Source: Tomitella cavernea
GTDB taxonomy: Bacteria; Actinomycetota; Actinomycetes; Mycobacteriales; Mycobacteriaceae
DNA length: 64,000 bases
Assembly: GCF_016599145.1 (NCBI RefSeq)
Contig: NZ_JAENKO010000008.1
Coordinates: 1-64,000 of the forward strand
Direction of reading: 5' to 3'
The number at the start of each line of letters is the position of its first letter. Position 1 is the first letter of the stretch. The translations under genes were made by a program, and so were the position numbers. Of this stretch, positions 9,019 to 18,641 are shown piece by piece. The notes under the pieces were generated by a model that was not told where the DNA came from, did not search any database, and saw only the letters and a program-made list of their open reading frames with translations.

Positions 9019-9945
9019 GTGACTAGTCCAGGTTCCAGGCCCCCGTCCGCGTCGATGGCGGCAGCGATGTCCGGCGCTGTGGATCTCGCCGGGCTCGCCC
9101 AGCCGCAGCGTCCCCCGCAGGAGCAGCCCCCGGCGGGCGCCGATGGCATTCGCCCGGTCGTGGCCGTCGGCGAGGCCGACTTCGAGACGGAGGTCCTGCA
9201 ACGCTCCATGCAGGTCCCGGTGGTCGTGTCGATCGGCGCGGCGGAGTATCCGCAGTCCGTGCAGCTTGACGCGACGCTGGAGCATGCGGCGGTGGCCGCC
9301 GCGGGCCAGTGGGTCCTGGCCACGGTGGACATCCGCAGCGCGCCGCGCATCGCGCAGGCGTTCGGGGTGCAATCGGTGCCGACGGTCCTCGCCGTCGCGG
9401 CGGGACGGCCGGTGGACGCGTTCGCCGGGATGATCTCCGAGGCGGAGCTGGACCAGTGGATCTCCGGGATCCTCGACGCCACCGCGGGCCAGCTCTCCGG
9501 CCTGCCCCAGGCGGAGGAGGAGGGCGAGCCCGCCCGCGACCCCCGGCTGGTCGCCGCAGAGGAGCTCATGGACGCGGGCGACCTGCCCGGCAGCATCGCG
9601 GCCTATGAACAGGTCCTCGCCGACGAGCCCGGCCACGGGGAGGCGACCGCGGCCGTGCGGCAACTGCGTTTCCTCGTGCGGGCGCAGGAGGCTCCCGGCG
9701 ACGCCGTCGCGACGGCGGACGCCGCGCCAGGCGAGGTGGACAAGCAGCTGCGCGCGGCGGACGCCGAGCTGCTCGCGCAGCAGCCGGACGCCGCGTTCGG
9801 CCGGCTCATCTCGGTGGTGCGCACCGGTGCACCCGAGGACAAGGCGACGGCCCGGACGCGGCTGCTCGAGCTCTTCGACCTGTTCGACCCTGCGGACGAA
9901 CACGTCATCCGAGCGCGGCGGGGCCTGGCCAACGCCATGTACTGA
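9019..9945 (+). CDS. YbbN/CnoX-like thioredoxin-TPR protein
   Basis: 308 residues. A disordered Pro/Ala start is followed by a thioredoxin-like domain (about 45-150: VVVSIGAAEYPQSVQL, GVQSVPTVLAVAAGRPV) in which the CxxC pair is replaced by AAEY, so it is not redox-active by that site. A C-terminal TPR-like part follows (EELMDAGDLPGSIAAYEQVL; DAAFGRLISVVRTGAPEDKATAR). This architecture is that of YbbN/CnoX co-chaperones that work with GroEL/DnaK. In M. tuberculosis the gene after fadA4 (Rv1324) is of the same type. GTG start. Confidence 0.85.
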   Translation: MTSPGSRPPSASMAAAMSGAVDLAGLAQPQRPPQEQPPAGADGIRPVVAVGEADFETEVLQRSMQVPVVVSIGAAEYPQSVQLDATLEHAAVAAAGQWVLATVDIRSAPRIAQAFGVQSVPTVLAVAAGRPVDAFAGMISEAELDQWISGILDATAGQLSGLPQAEEEGEPARDPRLVAAEELMDAGDLPGSIAAYEQVLADEPGHGEATAAVRQLRFLVRAQEAPGDAVATADAAPGEVDKQLRAADAELLAQQPDAAFGRLISVVRTGAPEDKATARTRLLELFDLFDPADEHVIRARRGLANAMY

Positions 9946-9981
9946 GCGGAGCCCCGGCGTCGAGGGTCGCCATCGTGGGCG

Positions 9982-11496
9982 TCACGGATAGATCGTGCGG
10001 CATGTGTGCACGCCTCCGGTGAAGCCGTCGCGGAACGCGTCGAGCCGGGCGAACGCGCTCGGCACGGTGGTGCCGTCGATGTCGGCGGCGATGAGCCCGC
10101 CGTCGAGCAGCCCGGCCACCGCCTCGTCCAAGTCGCCGGGGCGCAGTCGGAGCCCTTCGCCCCGGGGCGCGCCGCCTGCCTGCGGCCCGCCGGCGCTCGT
10201 GGCCGCGCCTCCTGAGGTCTGTCCCAGATAGGCGGACCAGGCGCCGGTCGTGCAGGCCGTGCGCAGGGCGGCCCGGCCACCGGCCAGCGTGGCACCGCGC
10301 GCGTCGGCGGCGGCCAGCGCATACCGGGACACGACGGCGCTGAGCGCGGTGAAGTCGCCGCCGAGCCCCTGCGGCCCGCCGTCGGCCAGCGCGGCCAATG
10401 CGGGCAGGTCCGCGGCGACGGCGCCGGTGGAGGCGCAGAAGGTCGCCGGCGAGGTGGACCGGTCGCATCCGCCGGTGGGGTCGTCGGTGTCGGGCTCCGG
10501 GAGCCGCACATCGGGGAGCCGTGAATCGGAGAGCATCGCCGCGAACGACGCGGCGACGGCGTCGAGCACGGCCTCGTCGACCGGCCGCGGGGCGGGGTCA
10601 CCGGCCCCGAGCGCCGCGAGCGGCACCGCCACCCGGCGCGCGTCCACGTCCGCGGCGTCGAGTTCCGCGCACGCCGACGCGGAACCGCTGAAGCCCTCCT
10701 GGAACGCGGTGATCCGTTCGAAGGCGGACCCGTGCTCGGAGCCGCCGAACCCCGCATCGTCGGGCGCATCGCGGATACCGACGAGCACCGCCAGCGCGGA
10801 CTCCAGGCCGTCGGTGGTGTTCATGGTGAAGTGCGTGGAGCCGCCCTCGGCGACGTGGCGCAGGAACACCCCCGCGTAGCAGTCCGCCTGCTGCTCGAGC
10901 ACGATCGTCGGCGCCTGCGTGGTGCGCACCCCGGTCTGGTACTGCACCACGTGGCCGTATTCGTGGGCGAGCACCACCACAGGGGCGAGGTCGCCGTACT
11001 GAGCGACGAGGTCCGATAACAGCGGCCCGCGGTCCCAGCCGATCTCATTGCGGGAGAGGCAGAAGCCGGCGTTGGCGACGCCGTCGGTGGGGTCGCCGCA
11101 GAACAGCGGTCCCGGCGCCTGCGGGTCCGCCGAATCCCACGAGACGAACCGCGCGACCGGGGTGAACGGGCGGTGGAAGGCGCGGGGGAACGTCTCGGCC
11201 CAGAATCTGCCCAGGTCGTCGACAGCGTCCGCGGCGAGCGTGTCGATGCGGCCGTGCGTGCCTCCGGCCACCTGCACCTGCGGGGCGGGCGCGTCGGCAC
11301 GGGGGCCGCTGGGACCGTCAGTGACCGGCATGCCGGCGACGGTGTCGGTCGATGCGGCCTGCGGGCGGGCCGAGCCGTCGGTGGTGACGGTGCACGCCGA
11401 TCCCGCGGCGATGAGGGCGCACGACGCTGCCGCCGCCGCGGCCGCACGGGCCGACGGGCGCCGCGGACGGCGGGCTCGCGGGGGCCTCGTCGGCAT
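9982..11496 (-). CDS. Secreted neutral zinc metallopeptidase lipoprotein
   Basis: 504 residues. A positively charged start and a hydrophobic stretch end in a lipobox-like ALIAAGSAC (Cys about 35), predicting a lipoprotein. The zinc motif HEYGH (VVVLAHEYGHVVQ), followed by an ExxAD element (EQQADCYAG), is that of putative neutral zinc metallopeptidases (YpfJ-like). Several paired cysteines fit an extracytoplasmic site. The substrate is unknown. The ATG at 11496 has GAGGAG eight bases upstream and lies 8 bp after the glgB stop, so the two may be co-transcribed although the functions seem unrelated. Confidence 0.85.
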   Translation of the reverse strand: MPTRPPRARRPRRPSARAAAAAAASCALIAAGSACTVTTDGSARPQAASTDTVAGMPVTDGPSGPRADAPAPQVQVAGGTHGRIDTLAADAVDDLGRFWAETFPRAFHRPFTPVARFVSWDSADPQAPGPLFCGDPTDGVANAGFCLSRNEIGWDRGPLLSDLVAQYGDLAPVVVLAHEYGHVVQYQTGVRTTQAPTIVLEQQADCYAGVFLRHVAEGGSTHFTMNTTDGLESALAVLVGIRDAPDDAGFGGSEHGSAFERITAFQEGFSGSASACAELDAADVDARRVAVPLAALGAGDPAPRPVDEAVLDAVAASFAAMLSDSRLPDVRLPEPDTDDPTGGCDRSTSPATFCASTGAVAADLPALAALADGGPQGLGGDFTALSAVVSRYALAAADARGATLAGGRAALRTACTTGAWSAYLGQTSGGAATSAGGPQAGGAPRGEGLRLRPGDLDEAVAGLLDGGLIAADIDGTTVPSAFARLDAFRDGFTGGVHTCRTIYP

Positions 11497-11504
11497 GGTG
11501 CTCC

Positions 11505-13736
11505 TCAACGGGGTGATCGGCCCGCCGGGTCGCGGACCAACCACACGGTACTGCGGGCGGGCAGGGCGACGCGGATCCGGAGCGCCCCCGCCTCGTCCGC
11601 GCCATCGCCGCTGTCGACTTCCCCGTCGATGCGGACACGGGCGGGCTCGCGGTGTCCGGTGTCGACTGCGACCCGCCAGGCGCCGGCGAAGGGGGACCGG
11701 ATCCGCGTGTCCACGGGGAGGTCCGACAGGTTCGCCACGCAGATCACCGAGGACGCGAGCGCCGGGGCGTGCGCGGTGTGGCGGGCGAAGGCGAGCACCC
11801 GGGGGTCCTCGGCCGCGGTGAGACGGGCGACGCCGCCGGGCGTGCCGTCGTCGAGCCACAGCGCAGGGATCGACCGGTACAGCGCGTTGAGCCGGGCCAC
11901 CAGCGCGCGCACGCCGTCGTGGAGCGGGTCGCGCAGTTGTCCCCAGTCGGGGCCGTAGAGGTCGGACCACTCCGAGGCCTGGCCGTATTCCTGCCCCATG
12001 AACAGCAGCTTTTTGCCCGGGTGCGCCCACATGGCCGCCAGCAGCGCGCGGACCCGCTCCGCACGTTGCTCGGGCGGTCCGGAGAACCGTTGCCACGGCG
12101 TTCCTTTGCCGTGCACCACTTCGTCGTGGCTGATCGGCAACACGTAGTGCTCGTCGCAGGCGTAGTCGAGGGTGCGGGCGGCGCGGGCGGGCGGGCCTCC
12201 ACCGGGCAGCGGTCCGCCCGCACCCAGGGTGTCGTGCATCCACCCGAGGTTCCACCGGAAGGTGAACCCCAGGCCGCCTCGCGCGGCGGGGGCCGTGGTG
12301 CCCGGCCGCAGCGACGAATCCTCGGCGATGAGGCTCACCCCGGGGTGCAGGCGGGAGACAGTGGCGGTGAGCTCGCGCAGGAAGCCGGCCGCCGCGAGGT
12401 CCTCGCGGCCTCCGCGCGCGTTCGGCGTCCAGCGCCCTGCCCGGCGCGAGTAGTCGCGGTAGATCATCGACGCCACCGCGTCGACGCGCAGGCCGTCGAG
12501 GTGGAACCGTTCGATCCAATACAGCGCGGAGGACAGCAGGAACGCGCGGATCTGGGGACGGGCGAGGTCGAAGGTGAGCGTGCCCCAGTCCGGATGGTCG
12601 GCGCGCAGCGGATCGCCCGGCTCGTACAGTGCCTCGCCGTCGAAGCGGGCGAGTGCCCAGCCGTCGCGCGGGAAGTGCGCGGGGACCCAGTCGGCGATCA
12701 CCCCGATTCCGGCCGCGTGGAAGGCGTCCACCAGCCTGCGGAGGCCGTCGGGGTCGCCGAAGCGGGCGGTAGGAGCGAACTGCGAGGTCACCTGGTAGCC
12801 CCACGAACCGCCGTAGGGGTGCTCGGCCACCGGCAGCAGCTCCACGTGGGTGAACCCGAGGTGTGCGACATACGGCACGAGTTCGGCGGCCAACCCGTCG
12901 TAGTCGAGGCCGGGGCGCCACGAGCCCAGGTGCACCTCGTAGACGGACATCGGGCGGCGCCGCGGATCGACGGCGGCCCGGCGCCGCAGCCACGCGTCAT
13001 CGCGCCACCGGTGCCGCTCCGCGGTCACGCGCGACGCCGTGTTCGGCGGCGCCTCCGCCCACCGGGCCATCGGGTCGGCACGGTCGGCGAGGGTCCCGTC
13101 GGGGGCACGGATGCGGAACTTGTAGAGCTCGCCCGGGCCGACGCCGGGGACGAACACCTCCCACACCCCGGTGCCCGGCAGGCGGCGCATGGGGGCGCCG
13201 AGCTCCGACCAACCGTCGAACCCGCCGATGACCGCGACCCCCCGTGCATGCGGGGCCCACACGGCGAAGGCGGTTCCGGACACCGCGCCCGTGGGCGTGC
13301 CCATCATCGTCGGGCGTGCACCCAGGGCCTCCCACAGCCGGCGGTGCGTGCCCGCGGCGAGGCGGCGGGGCGTGTCCCCCGGGACGGTGGTGGGCATGGT
13401 GTATCCGTCGGGCGTCACATAGGTGCGGCCCGGCGGATAGGTGACGACGAGCCGGTAGTCCTCCCCGGCTGCCACCGGGAGGACCGCGGCGAACGTGCCA
13501 GGATGCGGGCCGCCGCGCCCGTCGGCGGGGCGCGGGTCGACGGGCGCGAGCGGGTGCAGCGCGTCCGCGGTGCGCACCGACACCGCGGTGGCGCCCGGTT
13601 TGAGCACCCGCACGACGGTCCCGCCGGGGTGCGGGAAGGCGCCGAGCACGGCGTGCGGATCCGGGTGCTCGAGGCGCAGGACGCGGAGCAGCGCGGCGGC
13701 GTCGCCGGGCGGGGGCTCTGCGGGCGGGCGGGTCAT
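11505..13736 (-). CDS. glgB: 1,4-alpha-glucan branching enzyme (GH13)
   Basis: 743 residues. An N-terminal GlgB-N region and a CBM48 (about 150-245) precede the GH13 barrel. The catalytic triad is D419 (LDGLRVDAVASM), E472 (LIAEDSS) and D538 (PISHDEVVHGKG). It introduces alpha-1,6 branches into glycogen or alpha-glucan. In M. tuberculosis glgB (Rv1326c) follows glgE, the maltosyltransferase. Here no glgE is upstream; a divergent ABC ATPase gene starts 78 bp away. A second, unrelated branching enzyme of the GH57 type is encoded at 23.7-25.3 kb. Confidence 0.95.
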   Translation of the reverse strand: MTRPPAEPPPGDAAALLRVLRLEHPDPHAVLGAFPHPGGTVVRVLKPGATAVSVRTADALHPLAPVDPRPADGRGGPHPGTFAAVLPVAAGEDYRLVVTYPPGRTYVTPDGYTMPTTVPGDTPRRLAAGTHRRLWEALGARPTMMGTPTGAVSGTAFAVWAPHARGVAVIGGFDGWSELGAPMRRLPGTGVWEVFVPGVGPGELYKFRIRAPDGTLADRADPMARWAEAPPNTASRVTAERHRWRDDAWLRRRAAVDPRRRPMSVYEVHLGSWRPGLDYDGLAAELVPYVAHLGFTHVELLPVAEHPYGGSWGYQVTSQFAPTARFGDPDGLRRLVDAFHAAGIGVIADWVPAHFPRDGWALARFDGEALYEPGDPLRADHPDWGTLTFDLARPQIRAFLLSSALYWIERFHLDGLRVDAVASMIYRDYSRRAGRWTPNARGGREDLAAAGFLRELTATVSRLHPGVSLIAEDSSLRPGTTAPAARGGLGFTFRWNLGWMHDTLGAGGPLPGGGPPARAARTLDYACDEHYVLPISHDEVVHGKGTPWQRFSGPPEQRAERVRALLAAMWAHPGKKLLFMGQEYGQASEWSDLYGPDWGQLRDPLHDGVRALVARLNALYRSIPALWLDDGTPGGVARLTAAEDPRVLAFARHTAHAPALASSVICVANLSDLPVDTRIRSPFAGAWRVAVDTGHREPARVRIDGEVDSGDGADEAGALRIRVALPARSTVWLVRDPAGRSPR

Positions 13737-13814
13737 GTCGGTGCGCTTCCGGGTGCGGACGGGCGGGTGCGGTCGAACGGGGGCTGGCACGGCGGCGGGT
13801 GAGGGGGGCGACAC

Positions 13815-14690
13815 GTGCAACCGGGCACCGTCCGCGCCGCCGATTCCGTACTGGTCCAAGATGGGGGTGTGCGTGAACCTGATCCCGATCTTCTCATCGA
13901 CCTGCAGGACGTCCACCTGCGCCGCGGCGGTGCCACGCTCGTCGGCCCGCTGAGCTGGCGCGTGGAGCTGGACGAGCGCTGGGTGGTGCTGGGCCCCAAC
14001 GGCGCCGGCAAGACCTCTCTGCTGCGGCTGGCGGCGGCACAGGAGTTCCCCTCCGCCGGCTCCGCGCACATCCTCGGCGAGGTGATGGGGCGGGTCGACA
14101 CCTCCGAACTGCGCCCCCGGATCGGGCTGTCGTCGTCGGCGCTGGCGGCCCGCATCCCGGGCGAGGAGACGGTCTTCGACCTCGTCATCTCCGCGGGCTA
14201 TGCGGTGCTGGGGCGGTGGCGCGAATCCTACGACCGGATGGATGTGGACCGCGCGCACGAGCTTCTCGAGAGCCTGGGCGCCGAGCATCTGGCGGACCGC
14301 ATGTACGGCACGCTGTCGGAGGGCGAACGCAAGCGCGTCCTCATCGCCCGCGCGCTGATGACGGACCCCGAGCTGCTGCTGCTGGACGAGCCGGCGGCCG
14401 GGCTGGACCTGGGCGGGCGCGAGGACCTCGTGGCGCGTCTGGCAGTGCTGGCCGCGGACCCGGACGCGCCCGCGACGGTGCTCGTCACCCACCACGTCGA
14501 GGAGATTCCGCCGGGGTTCAGCCATGCGCTGCTGCTCAGCGAGGGCGGCGTGGTGGCCCAGGGGCTGATCGACGACGTGATCACCGCCGAGAACCTTTCG
14601 GCCGCGTTCCGGCAATCCATCGCGCTCGACGCGGTGGACGGCCGCTACTTCGCCCGCCGCAGCCGGGTGGCCGGCCGCCACCGGGCGTGA
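13815..14690 (+). CDS. ABC transporter ATP-binding protein
   Basis: 291 residues. Walker A GPNGAGKTS, signature LSEGERKRVLIARALM, Walker B ELLLLDEPAAGLDL and the switch histidine in VTHHVEEIP are all present in one nucleotide-binding domain. No membrane component lies beside it, so it may work with a permease elsewhere or be a stand-alone ATPase. The GTG at 13815 has a strong GAGGGGGG site (13801-13808); an internal GTG at 13869 would remove a non-conserved start and is an alternative. Divergent from glgB. Confidence 0.88.
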   Translation: MQPGTVRAADSVLVQDGGVREPDPDLLIDLQDVHLRRGGATLVGPLSWRVELDERWVVLGPNGAGKTSLLRLAAAQEFPSAGSAHILGEVMGRVDTSELRPRIGLSSSALAARIPGEETVFDLVISAGYAVLGRWRESYDRMDVDRAHELLESLGAEHLADRMYGTLSEGERKRVLIARALMTDPELLLLDEPAAGLDLGGREDLVARLAVLAADPDAPATVLVTHHVEEIPPGFSHALLLSEGGVVAQGLIDDVITAENLSAAFRQSIALDAVDGRYFARRSRVAGRHRA

Positions 14691-14767
14691 GCCGCGCGGG
14701 CCGGGCCGCCGCGCGCGGATCACCGCACGGCCCGCGAGACGGATCGGACTCCAGAGGAAGGTGCCAC

Positions 14768-15574
14768 ATGTCACTGCCGCTCAACGTCGACGCGGACGCC
14801 CCCGTCCCCGAGCCCAAGGACGCCTCCACCGTGATGCTCCTGCGCGACGGTGCGGCGGGCATCGAGGTGTTCCTGGTGCGCCGGGTGGCGGGCATGGCGT
14901 TCGCGGGCGGGATGACGGTGTTCCCCGGCGGCGGGGTGGACGGGTCGGATTCCGACGCCTCGCTGGCATGGGCCGGCCCGGAGGCGCACTGGTGGGCCGG
15001 GCGGCTGGGCGTGGACGAGGCACGCGCGCGCCGGCTCGTGTGCGCCGCGGCGCGCGAGACATTCGAAGAGTGCGGCGTCCTGCTGGCGGGCGCGGAGCCG
15101 GGCACGGCCGTGGTGGACACGGCCCCCTACGCCGGCGCGCGCCCGGAGCTGGAGGCGCACAGCTACGGTTTCGCCGAGTTCCTCACCCGTGAGGGCCTGA
15201 CCTTCGACACCGAACTGCTGCGGCCATGGTCGCACTGGATCACCCCGATCGGCGAGAAGCGCCGGTACGACACCTACTTCTTCGTCGCGGCGCTCCCGGA
15301 CGGGCAGCAGGCGGACGGCCAGACGTCCGAGGCGGCGGAGGTGCTGTGGAGCACACCGGCCGCGGCCATCGACCATTGGCGGGCCGGCGGTTCGATGCTG
15401 CTGCCGCCCACCTGGTCGCAGCTGGACACGCTGGCGCAATTCGACTCGGTCGCCGCGGTGATGGCCGCGGAACCCGAGATCTCCGCCGTCCAACCGGACC
15501 TGGTGCGCACCGACACCGGGTGGCGTGTCGACTTCGACGGCGGTGAGCGGTACCTGGCGGCGATGCCGCGTTGA
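14768..15574 (+). CDS. Nudix-family hydrolase
   Basis: 268 residues. STVMLLRDGAAGIEVFLVRR starts the fold, and the Nudix box appears as AARETFEECGVLLAGAE. Glu residues in REtFEE would bind the metal; the box is separated from the first strand by an insert, as in NUDT19/CoA-pyrophosphatase-like members. The substrate, perhaps a CoA derivative, is unknown. The ATG has AGAGGAAGG eight bases upstream. It lies in a rightward run before the enoyl-CoA hydratase. Confidence 0.85.
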   Translation: MSLPLNVDADAPVPEPKDASTVMLLRDGAAGIEVFLVRRVAGMAFAGGMTVFPGGGVDGSDSDASLAWAGPEAHWWAGRLGVDEARARRLVCAAARETFEECGVLLAGAEPGTAVVDTAPYAGARPELEAHSYGFAEFLTREGLTFDTELLRPWSHWITPIGEKRRYDTYFFVAALPDGQQADGQTSEAAEVLWSTPAAAIDHWRAGGSMLLPPTWSQLDTLAQFDSVAAVMAAEPEISAVQPDLVRTDTGWRVDFDGGERYLAAMPR

Positions 15575-15628
15575 ACGTGCCCGCGGGTACCGGAAAGCCG
15601 CCCCGGCGGCGGCGGGTAATCTGCGTGC

Positions 15629-16408
15629 ATGGCTGAATTCGTAACGCTCGAGGTCGACGCCGGCATCGGCACCATCCGGTTGCACCGACCCCCGATGAAC
15701 GCACTCAACCGCCAGGTCCAGCGCGAGCTGGTCGCGGCGGCGCGGGAGGCCGACGAGCGTGACGACGTCGCCGCCGTCATCGTCTACGGCGGCGAGAAGC
15801 TCTTCGCCGCCGGCGCCGACATCAAGGAGATGGACGGCATGACGGCTGCGGAGATGGACCGCCTGGCGCTCGGTCTGCAGCGCGCGATCGGCGTCGTCTC
15901 CGAGATCGCCAAGCCCACCGTCGCCGCCGTCACCGGGTACGCCCTGGGCGGCGGTCTCGAGGTGGCGCTGAGCGCGGACCGCCGCATCGCCGGCGACAAC
16001 GCCAAGTTGGGCGTGCCGGAGATCCAGCTGGGCATCATCCCCGGCGGCGGCGGCACGCAGCGCCTGGCCCGGCTCGTGGGCCCCGCGAAGGCCAAGCAGA
16101 TGGTCTTCACCGGCAGGCACGTGGGCGCCGAGGACGCGCTGGCGATGGGGCTGGTCGACGAGGTCGTCGCCCCCGACGACGTCTACGAGGCCGCCCGCCG
16201 CTGGGCGGGGCGGTTCGTCGGTGCGGCGGGCCGTGCGCTCGCCGCCGCCAAGGCTGCCATCGACGAGGGGCTCGACACCGACCTCGAATCGGGGCTGCGC
16301 ATCGAGGCGCGCCTGTTCGCCGCACTGTTCACCACCGAGGACCAGAAGATCGGCATGCAGTCGTTCGTCGAGAACGGTCCCGGAAAAGCCGAATTCACCG
16401 GGCGCTGA
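15629..16408 (+). CDS. echA12: Enoyl-CoA hydratase
   Basis: 259 residues, full-length crotonase fold. AAGADIKEM gives the first oxyanion-hole segment, YALGGGLEVALSADRRIAG the second, and the catalytic glutamates are in GGGLEVALS/NAKLGVPEIQLG. It hydrates short-chain trans-2-enoyl-CoA in fatty-acid oxidation. The symbol echA12 is by resemblance to the mycobacterial gene and is tentative. A TAATCT box (15617-15622) lies six bases before the ATG, so translation is probably leaderless. Confidence 0.9.
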   Translation: MAEFVTLEVDAGIGTIRLHRPPMNALNRQVQRELVAAAREADERDDVAAVIVYGGEKLFAAGADIKEMDGMTAAEMDRLALGLQRAIGVVSEIAKPTVAAVTGYALGGGLEVALSADRRIAGDNAKLGVPEIQLGIIPGGGGTQRLARLVGPAKAKQMVFTGRHVGAEDALAMGLVDEVVAPDDVYEAARRWAGRFVGAAGRALAAAKAAIDEGLDTDLESGLRIEARLFAALFTTEDQKIGMQSFVENGPGKAEFTGR

Positions 16409-16431
16409 GCGCCGCCGAGGAGGGTGAAAGC

Positions 16432-17412
16432 ATGACAGTGGATTCCATCGCCGGCGCGTCCGACCCGGCTCCCAATCCGCACGCCACCGCCGAACAGGTG
16501 GAGGCCGCCTATCAGGACACCAAGCTGGCCCAGGTGCTCTACCACGACTGGGAGGCCGAGACCTACGACGACAAGTGGTCGATCTCCTACGACGAGCGCT
16601 GCATCGAGTACGCGCGGGGGCGCTTCGACAAGGCGGTGCCGCAGGCCGAGCTGCCGTACGGGCGCGCCCTGGAACTGGGCTGCGGCACTGGGTTCTTCCT
16701 GCTCAACCTGATGCAGAGCGGCATCGCGGAGAAGGGCTCCGTCACCGACCTGTCGCCCGGCATGGTCAAGGTGGCCCTGCGCAACGCCGAGAACCTGGGG
16801 CTGGACGTCGACGGACGCGTGGCGGATGCGGAGACGATCCCGTACGACGACGAAACCTTCGACCTGGTGGTGGGCCATGCAGTGCTGCACCACATTCCGG
16901 ACGTCGAGAAGTCGCTGCGCGAGGTGCTGCGGGTGCTCAAGCCCGGCGGGCGGTTCGTCTTCGCCGGCGAACCGTCCACGATGGGTGACTTCTACGCGCG
17001 CTGGCTCAGCCGCGCCACGTGGGCCGCGGCCACCAACGTGACCCGCCTGCCCGGGCTGGGGCAGTGGCGGCGCACGCAGGAGGAGCTCGACGAGTCGTCG
17101 CGCGCCGCGGCGCTCGAGGCGGTCGTGGACATCCACACCTTCGACCCCGCCCACCTGGAGGCTCTCGCACGCTCGGCGGGCGGCGAGGACGTGCACGCGG
17201 TCACCGAGGAGTTCGCCGCGGCGATGCTGGGCTGGCCGGTGCGCACCTTCGAGGCCGCCGTGCCCGCGGGGAAGCTGGGCTGGGGCTGGGCGCGGTTCGC
17301 CTTCGGCGGATACAAGCGCCTCACCTGGCTGGACGAGAACGTCCTGCAACGGTTCGTGCCGCGCGCGTTCTTCTACAACGTGCTCATCACCGGCGCCAAG
17401 CCGCAGGGCTGA
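16432..17412 (+). CDS. SAM-dependent methyltransferase (class I)
   Basis: 326 residues. RALELGCGTGFFLLNLMQSG is SAM motif I; DAETIPYDDETFDLVVGHAV and LREVLRVLKPGGRFVFAGEP are the next Rossmann motifs. A C-terminal extension (about 190-326) of unknown function carries Trp- and Arg-rich segments. The methyl acceptor is unknown. The start is 24 bp after the hydratase stop with GGAGGGTGAAAG as RBS, so the two are probably one operon. Confidence 0.88.
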   Translation: MTVDSIAGASDPAPNPHATAEQVEAAYQDTKLAQVLYHDWEAETYDDKWSISYDERCIEYARGRFDKAVPQAELPYGRALELGCGTGFFLLNLMQSGIAEKGSVTDLSPGMVKVALRNAENLGLDVDGRVADAETIPYDDETFDLVVGHAVLHHIPDVEKSLREVLRVLKPGGRFVFAGEPSTMGDFYARWLSRATWAAATNVTRLPGLGQWRRTQEELDESSRAAALEAVVDIHTFDPAHLEALARSAGGEDVHAVTEEFAAAMLGWPVRTFEAAVPAGKLGWGWARFAFGGYKRLTWLDENVLQRFVPRAFFYNVLITGAKPQG

Positions 17413-17422
17413 CACCGCACCG

Positions 17423-18622
17423 GTGGGATTCGCGTTCACCGGCGACGATGTCGCCTATCTGCGCTCAGACGAGGGCGGCGACGCGCTCGCAGAGGTGGCG
17501 CGGCACCCGTTGACCACGCGCACGCACCTGGCCGACCTGGCCGCGGTGCGTGCGCGTTTCGGTTCCCGGGCGCCCGCGCTGATCGAGACGGTGCGCCTGC
17601 GCCGCAAGGCGACGGTGAAGTTGGAGCAGGCGGACCGCTGGCTGCTCACCGACGACGCGCTGCAGCAGGCGACACCGCATCCGGTGGCAGCGGCACGGGC
17701 ACACCGGCTCGCCGGGCGCCGGGTGCACGACGTCACTTGTTCGGTGGGCGCCGAGCTGGCCGCGCTCGCCGGGCGGTGCGCGTACGTCGTCGGCAGCGAT
17801 ATCGACCCGGTGCGGCTGGCGATGGCGCAGCACAATATCGGCTCCGTCCCCGCCCCCCGTGCCGGTGCCGGTGCGGATATCGCCCTGCTGCGGGCGGACG
17901 CGCTGGCGCCCGTCACCGCGGGCACCGTGGTGCTGGCCGACCCCGCCCGCCGCGCGGGCGGGCGCCGGAAGCACGACCCGGCGGCCTTGACGCCGCCGCT
18001 GCCGGAGCTGATCGACGTGTACGCCGGCCGCGACCTCGTGATCAAGTGCGCGCCGGGGCTGGATGCGGAGGCGCTCGGCTGGCGGGGCGAGGTCGAGGTG
18101 GTCTCGCTCGACGGCGGCGTGCGCGAGGCATGTCTGTGGTCGGAGTCGCTCGTGGAGCATGGCGTGCGCCGCAGGGCGACGGTGCTGCGCAGCGTCGGCG
18201 CGGACGAGCGGTACACCGACGCCATGCCCGACGGCATCCCGGAGGCGCCGCCCGGTCGGTGGATCGTCGACCCCGACGGCGCCGTGGTGCGTGCCGGGCT
18301 CGTCCGCCACTACGCCGCCGCGCACGGGCTGTGGCAGCTGGATCCGCGCATCGCCTATCTCACCGGCGACGCCGTGCCGGACGGGGTGCGTGGGCACCGG
18401 GTGCTCGAGCATGTGCGGTTCGCGGACAAGCCGTTGCGGCAGGTGCTGCGGGCGCACGACTGCGGGGCGCTGGAGGTTCTGGTGCGCGGGGTGGACGTCG
18501 ACCCGGACGCGTTGCGGCGCAGGCTCAAACCCCGCGGATCACGGTCGCTGAGCCTGGTGGTGACCCGGGTCGGGCGCGCCGCGACGGCGTTCGTGTGCGA
18601 GCCCACGGTGGGCGGGAACTGA
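17423..18622 (+). CDS. Methyltransferase with THUMP-like C-terminal domain
   Basis: 399 residues. The middle part has a Rossmann core ([53 protein letters not shown]). The DPAR motif stands where RNA/base methyltransferases have DPPR. The C-terminal end (RVLEHVRFADKPLRQVLRAH ... RRRLKPRGSRSLSLVVTRVG) resembles the THUMP-like domain found in actinobacterial proteins of this kind, suggesting an RNA substrate. GTG start 11 bp after the previous stop. Confidence 0.85.
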   Translation: MGFAFTGDDVAYLRSDEGGDALAEVARHPLTTRTHLADLAAVRARFGSRAPALIETVRLRRKATVKLEQADRWLLTDDALQQATPHPVAAARAHRLAGRRVHDVTCSVGAELAALAGRCAYVVGSDIDPVRLAMAQHNIGSVPAPRAGAGADIALLRADALAPVTAGTVVLADPARRAGGRRKHDPAALTPPLPELIDVYAGRDLVIKCAPGLDAEALGWRGEVEVVSLDGGVREACLWSESLVEHGVRRRATVLRSVGADERYTDAMPDGIPEAPPGRWIVDPDGAVVRAGLVRHYAAAHGLWQLDPRIAYLTGDAVPDGVRGHRVLEHVRFADKPLRQVLRAHDCGALEVLVRGVDVDPDALRRRLKPRGSRSLSLVVTRVGRAATAFVCEPTVGGN

Positions 18623-18641
18623 CCGGAGTGCGTCTGGCCGG

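Noticed and set aside
9982-12993. An open frame of over 1,000 codons on the minus strand
   Set aside because: It joins the real zinc-peptidase gene to an out-of-frame reading of glgB. The part over glgB has no domain signature and is Arg/Ala/Pro-rich, as expected from third-position GC in another frame.
14216-15574. A long frame running from the ABC ATPase gene into the Nudix gene
   Set aside because: The first half is a frame-shifted reading of the ATPase. The Nudix domain itself has its own ATG and RBS at 14768.
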